Positions 24,659-36,863 of a stretch of 64,000 nt of DNA are shown here, in pieces. The DNA is from Antitrichia curtipendula (Eukaryota > Streptophyta > Bryopsida > Hypnales > Leucodontaceae). The translations under genes and the position numbers were made by a program. Location of the stretch: positions 10,310,696 through 10,374,695 of the forward strand of contig OX579638.1 of assembly GCA_951230915.1 (NCBI GenBank), read 5' to 3'. Numbering within the stretch: the stretch's first letter is position 1; the number at the start of each line of letters is the position of its first letter. The notes under the pieces are model-generated. The model had not been told where the DNA came from. It did not search any database and saw only the letters and a program-made list of their open reading frames with translations.

Positions 24659-24866
24659 TTAGTTTCATCAGTTTTTTCTAAAAGGCACCTAAGTTAGGTG
24701 ACAGAGAAATAACATCAGCTGGCACAAAAAAGTTTCATTTGGGTTGCGACAGCAGGCCAAACTTGGCAAGGATTTGCAATTTGCAGATATGTCATGCTTT
24801 TGTACCTTCCTAGTACCAGTATACACCAATGTTGGATAACTTATTAATGTTTGGGGAGAACCACAG

Positions 24867-25025
24867 GTTAGTTACACTAAATAGTGAAATTGGGTTGCCT
24901 TCACCAAGGTGGAAACACCCTAAATCATCCTTGTACCCAATTCCGTCACCATGTACCAAAAGAGTACATTCTTGCTACAAAAATGTGCACCTTTGGTACA
25001 TCATGACGAAATTGGGTACAGGGAC
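24867..25025. repeat. Foldback sequence with TGTACCCAATT arms
   Basis: TTGTACCCAATTCCGTCACC around 24931 is inverted near 24995-25020 as part of ATGACGAAATTGGGTACA. A second inverted pair, ACACTAAATAGTGAAATT near 24873, matches the reverse strand at about 25515-25533. These may be ends of one or two decayed elements whose right side is hidden by the assembly gap. Confidence 0.45.
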
Positions 25026-25187
25026 GGTTCACCTTAGAGAAGTTACCTTATGACTCACTACTTGTCAGATGGAGGCACATGCAATTCTCTAAACCTGAGT
25101 CCTGAATTAGTGCACCAACCCGTGCAACACACATTTTCCTAGTTCCTACATTACTACATCCTTCTATAGTAACTATACATATTCATA

Positions 25188-25477
25188 TAAGGTAAGTGGC
25201 TCTAAAAACGACCTTTAACACAGAGGTACATTTTACTTTCTTCAATGTACCAACATTGTACATTTCAGGACGGGGGTGCTTTTAGAAACCACTACGTTTC
25301 AACTTCAAAAATTTGTAACTAATTCAACAAAGGTCCAAGAAATATGAAACAACTTAGATTAGATACCAATTCCATTTTTCTTCCTAGTAAAGTTTACTAA
25401 ATTTTTTTCCAAGGAGTTTAGCTTCCCTTAAAATGCAATCAGCTCTTAAAGGGTTGCTTTAAGAGCCTCCTACCTTA
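25188..25477. mobile_element. TAAGGTA-ended MITE, copy 1
   Basis: The left end TAAGGTAAGTGGCTCTAAAA and the reversed right end TAAGGTAGGAGGCTCTTAAA are inverted repeats. The whole 290 bp recurs in opposite orientation at 27164-27470. Confidence 0.85.
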
Positions 25478-25538
25478 GTGTAGAATGTCAAGAAATTAAT
25501 TTGGGACAACCTAATTTCACTATTTAGTGTAGTTCACT

Positions 25539-25738
25539 NNNNNNNNNNNNNNNNNNNNNNNNNNNNNNNNNNNNNNNNNNNNNNNNNNNNNNNNNNNNNN
25601 NNNNNNNNNNNNNNNNNNNNNNNNNNNNNNNNNNNNNNNNNNNNNNNNNNNNNNNNNNNNNNNNNNNNNNNNNNNNNNNNNNNNNNNNNNNNNNNNNNNN
25701 NNNNNNNNNNNNNNNNNNNNNNNNNNNNNNNNNNNNNN
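25539..25738. other. Assembly gap (200 N)
   Basis: Exactly 200 unknown bases, followed at once by a TATATA tract, so the missing piece probably includes an AT microsatellite. Translations across it are meaningless. Confidence 0.99.
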
Positions 25739-25754
25739 TATATATATATATATA

Positions 25755-27163
25755 CCTCAAGATCCAATCAACAATTTTAGGCAATGTTTTTGGACAGAAT
25801 TTTTTTCCTTAAAAAATTTATATATTTTTAGATTGGTTTGTCTTTCTATTTTTATATTCAATACTAAGACTGCTATAGTAAAAAACATTGTAAAGAAAAT
25901 AGTGCAAAGTGTTCATTGTTTGTAAGCTAACTAAGCTTAGTATTGGAAAGTTTACTATTTAGAAAAAGTGTTTATGTTCCACTTTCTAATTTTTGTGCCT
26001 TATTCCACAAATCAATTTTGAATGCAATTTTGACCAATTATACAAAAATTCCAAATTGCTAAAGATATAAATTGTATTTTTGGTGAAGTTTCAAAGCTAA
26101 ATCTCTGAAATACATTTGAAGCAAATCTATTAGTAACTTAAAACTTTTGGCCTTACTAATATTTTTTACTCTTTATGCTTCCCTTGTCTCTTTTGATGCA
26201 AACTTCAAAAGAAGTTAAGAAACCTATATTTTATAATACATTTGTATTTTGTCCAAAATCCTTGGGACTTTAGGGGTTTAAAATCAATTATCTTAGAAAA
26301 TCAATTTTATTTTAGTTGCTTTCCAAAATAATTGATTTTATTTTAGTTGCCTAATTGAGATAAAAATTATAAAATTTGCAATATTTATCACAATGAATTG
26401 AAATAAAGATTTATAAATAAAACTTGATGACTAAACGGATTTATCCAAAGAGTTGCATCCAAAAATTCATCAATATATGCAACCAAAATTTGCGAAAGTC
26501 CAAAGTATCTCCTTAATAAAGCAAACTACCTTATTACGGGCAAAATGACTTGTGCAGTATGATACTACTATCTGGAAAATGTGGTAATAAATTTTAGTGG
26601 TATACAAGGAATAAGAAATAATGTTACAATTGAAAAATTAATTTTTGAACTTTAAAATTTTTTATAGAAGTATGCTACTTTGGGCTTTATATGAAAGCCT
26701 ATTGACATGGGCTAGGGAGGATTGCTCCATGTCTTGCCCATATTTTACCTGTGCAAAAAACACAAGAATTTTTATTTGACGCATATGATAAAATTTGAAA
26801 ATTCTGAATTCATATTTGCAATCAGAGGCCTTATACTAGCTAGAAGATGTGAAGAAATACAAAATTTAAGCGGCATAAAACAGGGGGGCAATTTTTACAT
26901 TTATCCTTTGATGGGGCAATAGGTGGGTCAGTCCTCCCTAGCCATAGACATGCCTATCAATGTTAGAAAAATAGCCATTGTAGGGGTTCTACCAGCCCAT
27001 ACAAAACTTAACACATGCCCAATCTAGTCCATAATGACTTCAATACTATTGACATATTTCTATTGTCCAAATGAAGCAATTTGGATTGACTTCAAACTAA
27101 TTTAGAGTAAATTAATGACAATGTATAAATGAGACATAGACTTTGCTCATTTCATACACATGC
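25755..27163. other. AT-rich non-coding spacer between two inverted MITE copies
   Basis: No coding region or known repeat was recognised. A local inverted pair, TCAATTTTATTTTAGTTG near 26301 and 26335, is a short direct duplication. The arms at 25188-25477 and 27164-27470 face each other across this spacer. Confidence 0.4.
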
Positions 27164-27470
27164 TAAGGTAGGAGGCTGTTAAAGCAACCCTTTAAGAGCT
27201 GATTGCATTTTCAGGGAAGCTAAATTCCTTGAAACAATTTTTAGTGAATTTTACTAGGAAGAAAAATGGAATTGGCATCTAATCCAAGTCGTTTCATATT
27301 TTTTGGACCTTTGTGGAATTAGTTACAAAATTTTGAAGTTGAAACACAGTGGTTTCTAAAAGCGCCCCCCTCCTGAAATGTACAACGTTGGTACATTGAA
27401 GAAAGTAAAATGTACCTTTGTGTTAGAGGTCGCTTTTAGAAACAGGTCGCTTTTACAGACCCCTACCTTA
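27164..27470. mobile_element. TAAGGTA-ended MITE, copy 2 (inverted to copy 1)
   Basis: Starts TAAGGTAGGAGGCTGTTAAA and ends with the reverse complement of TAAGGTAGGGGTCTGTAAAA. It aligns over its full length with the reverse complement of 25188-25477, with small indels. Confidence 0.85.
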
Positions 27471-27857
27471 TCCTCATTTTGTGCAATCAACTCCCTAAAG
27501 CAGTTTTTTCTTTCATTTGTATTTTATGGTTTCAAATACAAAAAACATGGAATGTCAATGGGTTGTTCTACCTTCTCCCTGAGAAGTCAAAAAGGTTACA
27601 GTACTAGGCATTTTATTTTTATTTTTATTTTTATTTATGGAGCCCAAACAGCTGCATACAGCTACATATTGGTTGAAAATTCAAGCTAGCATATGATTAA
27701 TGTGCAACCTAGCCTTTCAGTAAATTTCTGTTGAATTTGCAGGAGTCAATGAATCCTTGTTCTCATGGAGGACCAGCATAGAGACAATTGAAAAGTCAAT
27801 ATGAAACACAAGTCCAGCATGAAATGAGTCACAGAGAAGGCTCGAAAACTGCTCATG

Positions 27858-28178
27858 TAAGGGCTGGTATGCTTTTCTCATGCGTTTCCTCGGATGGGAA
27901 TATATTGTTAAGCTCATTTTTTAGACAAAGAGAAATAGATGCAGAATGCAACACAATTGGTTTCATATTTTTCGAAGCAGTATTGAAAAACTTATGAATT
28001 TTCAAACAAATTGTGTCATAAGCACCTATTTATGATCCCAGGTCTTCCATAAATTGTTCACTTACAACTTGTAAAGAGATATGGGGAAATCAACAAGAAT
28101 GATTGGCTCTTGCAATAAATAACATTTTTTCCCTAGATCCATTCAATGACTATAGAGGTCAATTTGAGGACCACCTTA
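27858..28178. mobile_element. Diverged MITE copy related to 22540-22870
   Basis: Direct-orientation similarity to the outer element at 22108-23881, for example ACTTACAACTTGTAAAGAGA is shared exactly. It starts TAAGGGCTGG and ends CCACCTTA. No internal TTAA insertions. Confidence 0.65.
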
Positions 28179-28784
28179 TGTCCATTTTTAAAATGTATTT
28201 ATAGGGTCGGCTCTTAATATCCAAGCGGTTTTTGAATCTCTCACCTTAAGATCCAATGCCCAAATGTTGCCACAATGCCACTAACTTCTTGCACTTACAA
28301 TCTTGATCAATGTTTTTTTTCAGATGATTTATTGCTCAAAAGTTATGCAATTTTTTTTGAGGGAATATTTGGCAATAGATATAAATAGCTTCATCAGTTG
28401 TAGAAGAGTAGCTTTCTAAGTTGCTTAGATTTACTGAAAAAAAATCTTTGGCCTTGGTTCATCATCAATCAAAAGAAACTAAAATCAATAGGACTTATAA
28501 TTGTAGCAATAAGCTCTCAGGAATTATATTTGAGCAAATAGTAACAATTTGCCACAATTTATCAATTAACTAATTGGAAATCATTATGTGTTTGTGAAAT
28601 TCATTTTGTACCCCCCTCCTATATATAGTTTTTTAGAACTAATGTCATTGCAACCAATATGAAATTTTGGCAGCGTATTCAATATCAATATCCGTGTTTG
28701 AATACGATATATCATATATTTATATACATTTTTATATCATATATCATATCCATGTATACCATATATTTGTTTATATATTGATTT

Positions 28785-28810
28785 GGGGGGGGGGGGGGGG
28801 GGGGGGGGGG
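28785..28810. repeat. Homopolymer G run
   Basis: Twenty-six consecutive G bases next to an AT-rich ATATCATAT tract. Its length is unreliable in any assembly and it is a candidate G-quadruplex. Confidence 0.95.
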
Positions 28811-30543
28811 CTTAGAAAAAAATTCCCAAATCCATTTTTTCTAATTTAAAGAGGCTCCTTCTCAACCATTTTTATCTTTGGAAAAAAAAATTGTGCTTTC
28901 TCCACTTGTGCAAATGTAGTGCACTTTGAACACATGTAATAGTTTATTAATATCTGTAAATCTCTTTATGGGCCCACGTAACCATAGTGGAAGTTCTTGT
29001 ATCCTAATTTTAAGCTTCAAAGTCACAATTTGGAATCAAAATAGTATTGAACCCCTCCAAAATGGCCAAGGTAGGTATCCAATTGGGGATGTTTAAAAAT
29101 AGTAAAATAATTTTAAGAAAATGAAAAAATTACTCAATGTCTACAACTACCACATGTACATTCATTTCAAATTTCATATAAAAATGACATACAATGCAAA
29201 AGCCTTATGGGCAAAAAAACACTTGTTCAAGGCCAAAGGGACAAAAAATAGGAGAAGTGTTTATTGCAATCATTTTGTATACCATATTCAATAAATATTG
29301 TATTTGAGATTGACAATAGGGATTCAATCAAAATAATTTCTTTGTGCAATTCAGACTGATAGCATGGAAAGGGGGATTGAATTTTTAAATTCTTGGATTT
29401 TTGAGTTGGGGGTGGTAGGCATGGGTGACGTGTTTGCATTTCTTGGGTGCACAATAGTGTTTATTTTTCATTTTTTATAAAGTGCCAAAGTGACTATATA
29501 AAATGTTATGGTGGTGCTCCAAATTTTGACATTCATCCACATGTTGGATAGAAAATATCACATTAGCACATATCACATATCCATAATTAAGTTTTCATCT
29601 ACAATTTGGCAATTTCATCTAAGATTTTTTTTAATTTGAAGTTTTCTAGCCAAAAACTTCAGATGTTTTTGTCATTTATTAGCTCAATTATTTTTTTCTA
29701 ATACAATCTAGCACTATAGAGCCAAAAAAACATATTGCATAGTTGTACACTGATAAGTGCTTATGAGGTAATGTGGAGGTGGTTGTATGAATCTTGGAAT
29801 AATGATGAATTATTTGTAAGTTTTCAAAGGTGATGGTTGTAGGAGGATAAGTGTGACCTACACAAATCCAAAATTCATCTTATTATACAAAGAAAATATA
29901 ATCATGGCACCAAAACATTGCTCAATTAAGAAGTGAAAGGAACTTTATCAAAAAACTTCCCCTTGCAAAGTTGTCACCTCCAAAGGACCAATAATGGGTC
30001 CATTCATTATCCAAAATAGCCTCCAATTCCACATTTTTTTTCTTCTACTACTTGTCATTTGGGACAACAAAGCTAGCATGTGAGCCTAGAAATGCGAGTC
30101 TACGATCCTTGAGCTTAGGTGTAAATACGTACTCTACAACTATTGAAGGTGCCTGTAACATACATATTTATAACACAAGTACTCTTAATCATGGAAGGTG
30201 TTTATCAAATAGGTACCTATAATATAAATATCTTATAACCATAGAAGGTGTCTAAAACATAGGCAATTGATATACTTTTGCTTTCTTCTTATAAGGTAAG
30301 TTGTGATCAAAACACCCAATCTTAGGTTAATTAGTTTGTTTTTTGTCTTTATTTATCTATATACATTGCTAACAAAACACCCTTGGTTTTGTTATATAAT
30401 GTTTTCATAACATACAGCATATTGTATAGTAGGACGCCCCCACCACAAGGGCCTCCCATTGGATGAAAGCCCTGCCTTGAAGGTAAGGGCGGAGCCTAAG
30501 CCTGAAGGATGGGATCCTTACACAATGGGTTCCCCACATTGCA
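28811..30543. other. AT-rich non-coding region
   Basis: No recognisable gene. A weak threefold tandem pattern of roughly 50-60 bp, marked by GAAGGTG followed by an ATAA/ACATA-rich stretch, lies at about 30140-30270. Confidence 0.4.
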
Positions 30544-31496
30544 TTAACCCCTAAAGGACCAAACACCGTTTTTTGACAACATAGCGTTTTGGGGCAGTTC
30601 ACCACGAATGGAATTTTTGTTTTTTTTCTTTGAAATTTTCACACAAGATGTGCCCGAGGAGTAGCTTTAGGGCCCAACAATTTTCATAACTTTTGACCAC
30701 ATGGTTAAAAAGTTATGGTATGATATGTAGTTTTCATTGTTCGGCGGGCAGCCCGGGCAGCAAAAAAAACTTCTTTAAAAATCATTTTCTAGAGAAATAA
30801 AAATTTGAAATTGGTTCTCTAAATTTATGTGCACAAGGAAAGCTTTGAATCATTCCACTTTGATTTATGAGATGAAAGTTATGAGGAATTTTAGTTGTGG
30901 GTAGTTTGCGGGTAGTTATGGAATCTCTACTCTAAAATAAACTTTGAAGTCCTTTATTTAACTCCATTTTCAATATTTTTGAAAAAAAATATAAACACAA
31001 AGGTGTAGATTGTTTATTAGAACATTACAATCGTTTGGATTGGCATTTTTCAATTCCATAATTAAATCCTTAACAATTTAATGTTTTGAATCATTTTCTA
31101 CTTCTTTCTACTTACTATTTTTTTCCTATATGTTGTACATTTCCAAATGATCTGAAATTTTTCAAGCATGTAGCTAACTTGCTTTGAAGAATGAGTCTAA
31201 AGAGTTACCACCATTTTGGCATTTTTTCATACGAATGTGACCTTGTGAAGTGCAGCTGCCCGGTTTTTTGCAGGGACAAAAAAAGGGGTTTTGTCACTTC
31301 AAATGCTAATATCTTGCAATCTACATTGTGGAAATTTCTGAAATTTTTTCCACATCTTTTCAAACTAGTTTAATACAAGATCCTACGGTCACATGTGTCC
31401 AAAAATGTTTTTTTTCCAAAATTTGGTACTTGTACTAGAAATGGCAGTTTGGGAGCATTTTTTGTGAAAACATAGTCAAAAACCTTTAGGGGTTAA
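30544..31496. mobile_element. TTAA-flanked element, copy B (inverted to copy A)
   Basis: TTAA at both ends, with termini CCCCTAAAGGACCAAACACC and (reversed) CCCCTAAAGGTTTTTGACTA. It is the reverse complement of 22879-23832 over its full length with few differences, so the two copies are recent relatives. Confidence 0.9.
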
Positions 31497-32420
31497 GCAT
31501 TTGGAATCTACCCAAAATTATCGTGCTTAGCACTGTTACAAGTGCCATATATTATTTCAAGTGCATTATGTCCAATAATTTGGAGAGTTTTTGTTAACCC
31601 CTAAAGGTTCTTGACTATGTTTTCACCCAAATCACCCCAAAACTGCCATTTCTAATACAAGTACCAAATTTTGGAGGAAAAAACATTTTTGGACACATGT
31701 AACCATAGGATCTTGTAGTGCACTGGTTTGAGAAGATGTGGAAAAAATTTCAGAAAATTCCACTGTACAGATTGCAATGTTTTAGCGTTTGAAGTGACAA
31801 ATCCCCTTTTTTTGCCCCTGCAAAAAACCGGGCAGCTGCACTTCACAAAATGAGAGGTTTATGAAAAAAATTCCAAAACGGTTGTAACTCTTTTGATTCA
31901 TTCTTGAAGGCAAGTTGGTTACATGCTTGAAAATTTCTAGATCATTTGGAATTGTACAACATATAGGAAAAAATTAGTAAGTAGAAAGAACTAGAGAATG
32001 ATTCAAAATACTAAATTGTTAACCATTTATTTATGGAATTGAAAAATGCCAATTCCAATGGTTGTAATGTTGTAATAAACAATATAAACCTAGTTTGTTT
32101 GTTTGTTTTCAAAAATATTAAAAATTGAGTAAAATAAAGGACTTCAAAGTTTATTTTAGAATAGAGATTTCATAACTACTTGTAAACTACCCACAACTAA
32201 AACTCCTTATAACTTTCATCTCATTAATCAAAATGGAATGATTCAAAGTTTTCCATGTATATAGAAATACAGATAACCAATTTCAAATTTTTATTTTTCA
32301 AAAAAGTGATCTTTAAAGAAGTTTTTTTTGTTGCCCGGGCTGCCCACCGAGCAATGAAAACTACATGTCATTCAATAACTTTTTGACAATGTAGTCAAAA
32401 GTTAAGAAAATTGTTGGGTC

Positions 32421-33241
32421 TTAACCCCTAATTGCCTGAGCGACCAAATATAGTCGCTGCAAAATTTCAGGCTCATTTGGGTACGGGCAATCAAATTCTT
32501 TTGACCGGTTAAAAAATTTTCACGAGCAGTATTGAAGGTTAACTATTGGAATCTTTTATTTTTCACTAAAAAAGGTAAATATTTGATTTTTGAGAGGTCC
32601 TCAAAGGTATATATGTATCATTAGTGGAAGAGTAAAGTTTGCAAATTTTACTTAATTTCCTAGCTTTGAACAAAGCTTGCCAATTTCACTTGATTTGAGA
32701 TCTAAAAAGTTGTACTTATCCATTTGCTTTGAAAATGGTCCCAATGGAAAGAGTAAAGTGTTTTCATGATTTTCACCGTTGAAAATTTAAACATGCAAGT
32801 TTTGATTTGGAGTTATTTGCAATTTCTACTTATAAAAAAAAATTGCATTTCAGCAATTGCAAGGTGGATTGTGTAATGAGTTTGATATCTTTTCATGTGA
32901 AATTAAGTTTTTTGAAAGTGTATTTTAGTGTGCTAACATAATTTTTTGTTGTTCATGTCACCTCCAATCCCCCAAAATATTTATTTGCAAATTTCTCAAA
33001 CATTGTGGGGAGGGGTAGCATACTAAAAATAGAAAACATACATTTCTCTTGTTATAATCTCACAACTCCTATGCAATTTTGCACTCAAAATTGGTATACA
33101 TACTAATAACCTAGCTCTTTAAACATCTGTAAGGTTAGATTTTGAAAAAAAAACAATTTGCGTCATTGGGGATAGCTATAAGTCCATGCTCTTTTTTATA
33201 GGAAGAACACACTTGGAAAGGCTTAGGCACTTAGGGGTTAA
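32421..33241. mobile_element. TTAA-flanked element D nested in copy C
   Basis: TTAA duplicates bracket CCCCTAATTGCCTGAGCGAC and, reversed, CCCCTAAGTGCCTAAGCC. The interior differs from copies A-C. No coding capacity. Length 821 bp. Confidence 0.85.
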
Positions 33242-33266
33242 AGCTACTCCTCAGAAAAATGTTATG

Positions 33267-33516
33267 TTAACCCCTGAGCACCCCAGGGGCCAAAATATGA
33301 CCTTCCCATTTTTTAAAGATGTCCTTGTTTGACTCTTATAATCTTTTCAATAGTACGGTCAAAGGATGCGTCCCTTTCCCTATATTTCCAAACATGTCTC
33401 TATTACTAATCGAAACAATCAATTAGTGTCGATCTTTTCTTACGTGATAATTTAATCGGAATAAATATAGAAGGGTTTGAATTTTTGTGAACATGGGTTT
33501 GGCGCTCAGGGATTAA
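33267..33516. mobile_element. TTAA-flanked element E nested in copy C
   Basis: TTAA duplicates bracket CCCCTGAGCACCCCAGG and, reversed, TCCCTGAGCGCCAAACC. A compact 250-bp element with a third distinct interior. Confidence 0.8.
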
Positions 33517-33602
33517 AATTTCAAAGGAAAAAAAAAATTCATTCGTAGAGAGATGCCTAAAATTGCTATGTTGTCAAAAAATGCACTTTGATCCTTTAGG
33601 GG

Positions 33603-34545
33603 TTAACCCCTAAAAGCCCATTGTCCCTTTGGGGGACAAATGCGTTTTTGGGCAGGTACCTACGGGCTGCAATTTTCTCCTGATTTTTTGAAACTTTTTT
33701 TGGAGGTAGAAAATCTGATTAGCTACGTGGGAATATAATTTTTTCCACAACCGGTGCCTGGTAAAAAAATTATGACCAAATAAGCTCAAAATAGGGGACG
33801 GGGGGCAGCACGGGCAGCAAAAAAAAATTCATTTTTTTATTTTTAATTTATTTTCAGTATTTTTTCTCATAGATTATATTTTTGTCTATCTGGAAAGCTT
33901 TGATTCATTTCATTTGGATTTGTTATGAGAAAGTTATGGACATTCTTGTTTTTTGGGTAGTTAGAGCATCTTTTTGAAAAAAACACCTTGCAGGATTCAT
34001 TTCTAAATGCAATTTTTCAAATTTTTCAATTTTTTTTTTTTTTGCATGGTTTAGCTTACTTGCTAGAACAATCTCACCATAGGGATTAGTGCATTTTAAT
34101 TCCATCTAAAATATATGAATACTTTAGATTTTCCTTCTATCTCGTACCTACTTCTCCTTAACAATTTTTTTAATAATGAAAATTATGTTTTTTTGATTTG
34201 ATTTTTTTTAATTAGACTCTCCACTCAATTCTCCACTATGAAGATTTAAAGCTCAAAACTCTGTAGTGCACAAATTTTAAGTTAAAAATGTTCAAAGTCA
34301 AAAAATCCAGTCCCACAATGTGTTGAAAACTTTGTTTTTTTTCACTTTAAACGTAGATATCTTGCAATCTGTGAGGTCAAGAATTCTGAATTTTTTTCCA
34401 CACATTCTCATACTAGTTAGGTGTAAGATCCTACGGTTAGATGTGCAAAAAAAACATTTTTAATTTTTTTTCACTCTTTGCTAAAAAAGTGGCAGTTTTG
34501 GGTGTTTTTTGGCAGAAAAAAGGCCTTGGGGCCTTTAGGGGTTAA
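33603..34545. mobile_element. TTAA-flanked element F abutting copy C
   Basis: It shares its first TTAA with the last TTAA of copy C. Ends are CCCCTAAAAGCCCATTGTCC and, reversed, CCCCTAAAGGCCCCAAGGCC. The interior is a diverged relative of copy B (GGGCAGC...AAAAAAA block, GATCCTACGGTTAGATGTG block). Confidence 0.82.
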
Positions 34546-35321
34546 GGAGCTCAGCTTCATATTGCTTAACCTTTAAAGGTCAACACGGACGCCAAACATC
34601 CGACGGATGATAGGGAATCATTGTAGTAGGACAAAAGTGTAAATATTCATCCTTGAAATTTTTTTGTGAAAAGGGGAGGTCTTCTAGAGCAGTTTGGCTT
34701 CCAATGAGTGCTTCTCCGATTTCTTAAGCCAACGATTCACATGGTAACGAAAAGGGATGATTTCCAAGGTCACCCCCTCATCCTGTAAGGTTTAACAATA
34801 AATACAAAACCATCAATTTCAGGTCATTCCATGAAACCATAAGCAATTCCATAGGGTGTACGTGTAAGCTTACAGATGGACATATCCGGTGCCCTGGGGA
34901 CTGGGGTTATCAGTGCAGGAATCAAATGCATGAAGGAAAGTGTTGATGATTTGTCTCAATCATTTGTGGGGTTGCTGGTGTTTGCACATCAGCTCTTGAG
35001 GAAAAGGTTCCATTGTGTGCGTCTTGCTGAGTCAATATGGGGCCATTGTGATGTCAAACATAGTCCACTATGGTGCAACAATTGCTCTCAAACAAATTGA
35101 TGTACACCACAGCTGTCTCTCCCTTTCAAATTCATGTTATTAAAGGGAGGGAGGGAGGGAGGGTACACCTCAATAATAATCTTATGTACAGTAAAAAGTC
35201 TATTCTCACTTGGCATTAAAAGAGTGTTGTTTGATGAGTGTCTTAGGAACAAATTTAGACCTACTTCTGGACTGGATTCATATTGCAAACATCACCCCTA
35301 ACACCAAGTGTGAACATATTG
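34546..35321. other. Non-coding spacer
   Basis: Mostly featureless. TTAACCTTTAAAGGTCAACA at about 34567 looks like a lone left end of another TTAA-type element with no matching right end seen. A short GGGA tandem tract lies at 35142-35163. Confidence 0.4.
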
Positions 35322-35591
35322 TAAGGTAACTACGTCTAAAATCGACCAGATAAGCAATTTAACATGGTTTCCATTATTATATTGAAAGTTTTAATGTGGG
35401 GTCTTGTTGGTAGTCAAGGGGAGATTTTAGATTATCCTGGAATGCATTTTTTGGACACCGTATGAATAAACTATAAATATTCAAAAGTATTGAAAATAGA
35501 TGTTACTAAACCAACTCTAAACTCTCATGACTAGTGGGGATTTATTTTAGGCAAGAATTTGTAAGGGTCAAAATTAGGTGTAGTTATCTTA
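35322..35591. mobile_element. TAAGGTA-ended MITE, diverged family member
   Basis: The left end TAAGGTAACTACGTCTAAAA and the reversed right end TAAGATAACTACACCTAATT are inverted copies continuing to TCGACC/TTGACC. Length 270 bp. Confidence 0.75.
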
Positions 35592-35924
35592 TCAAAAAGA
35601 AAGCATACGTAATTTCTTTGTAGTTACCTAAAATTCTCAACACACTTGGTGACCATTAAAACTTTTGATCTAGCTCCCAATTGTAGTGGTCATCATCCCA
35701 TCAGAAACTATGAAAAATTGTGACTTAACCACCGAGGGGACAAAAGAAATGATAGTCCCTTGGTTTTTTTGTAGTATCCAGATGAGTGAGAAATTAGAAA
35801 ATTATGTATATTTTCTTTCAGGTATTGTACAATGTATTGTTTGGTGATAGAAACTCCACTATTGATTGCATATTGTTCAATATTTTGATTAGGATACAAT
35901 GTGTTCCATGAAATTTTAGTAAAG

Positions 35925-36217
35925 TAAGAGGTCCTAAAATAATTCAGCCTTTGAAAGCGGTCTCTTACATAGAGGTACAAATTGTTTTCTTCAAATGTAC
36001 AAATTGCATTGAACAAAGTACCAACAATAAATATATGCACTTCAAAATTCATAACTAATTCTACTAATTAAGGTCTAAAAAATATGAAACAACTTGGTTT
36101 AAATGTCAATTCCAATTGCATTCTAGGAAAATTAACTGAATTTTTTTTTTGAGAGGTTTAACTTTTCAAAATTGCAAATCACTTGTTAAGAAGTCTCTTT
36201 ATTCACCTCCCACTTAA
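35925..36217. mobile_element. Diverged copy of the 25188 MITE
   Basis: Same order of blocks as 25188-25477: GCGGTCTCTTACATAGAGGT, the GTACAAATTG block, and AATATGAAACAACTTGG. The terminal repeats are eroded (TAAGAGG / CACTTA). Confidence 0.65.
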
Positions 36218-36792
36218 GGGTAATAATTCACATGAAAGGAGGAAAAATAAAATGTAATAGGTTGAGATTTCAAACTCACATGAAATTTGCACTATGATGA
36301 TAAATTTTCACCTTAATCCATCATAAGTTACATGTCATGATGGGTGGTTTATATTTTAACTCTTGAAGTTTATCATTTATACTAATTAAATTAGTATCTA
36401 CAATACAATTAGATGTTAGAAGAGAACATTGAGGGTATTTAAATCCCACTAAGAATATGGAATATTTTTATTCTTTGCTCATCCCTGGAGGGTTATGCTT
36501 TATTAATTTGTATGAACTAAGCTTCAATATGAGAGAACTGTTTATCCTCACATGAATTATGTTTTAACCTCTTGTTAACTCCATGAGGTTGAAATTTATA
36601 CTTTGTCTTTTTTTCACCCTTGATGTATACTATAAAGTGCGGTTTATACAAGAATCAAAGACAATGACCTTTCCACTACAATGATATTTTGTTTGCTGAA
36701 TAAAACTGTAGGAAATGAGGGCCCCAAATAAAAAATTTAGTGGTACTTATTATGGCCTTGGTATAAACCCAAGAGAGGTAATAGCAAAGGAC

Positions 36793-36863
<71 letters not shown>

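Larger units (their letters stand above)
31594..33606. mobile_element. TTAA-flanked element, copy C, carrying two nested TTAA elements
   Basis: Begins TTAACCCCTAAAGGTTCTTG and ends GATCCTTTAGGGGTTAA. It follows copy A in the same orientation but is interrupted at 32421-33241 and 33267-33516. Removing both insertions with one TTAA each restores the copy-A order (GTTGGG...TAAAGCTACTCCTC...AATTTCAAAG). Confidence 0.85.

Noticed and set aside
25524..25784. Open frames across the N block
   Set aside because: They exist only because unknown bases do not encode stops.
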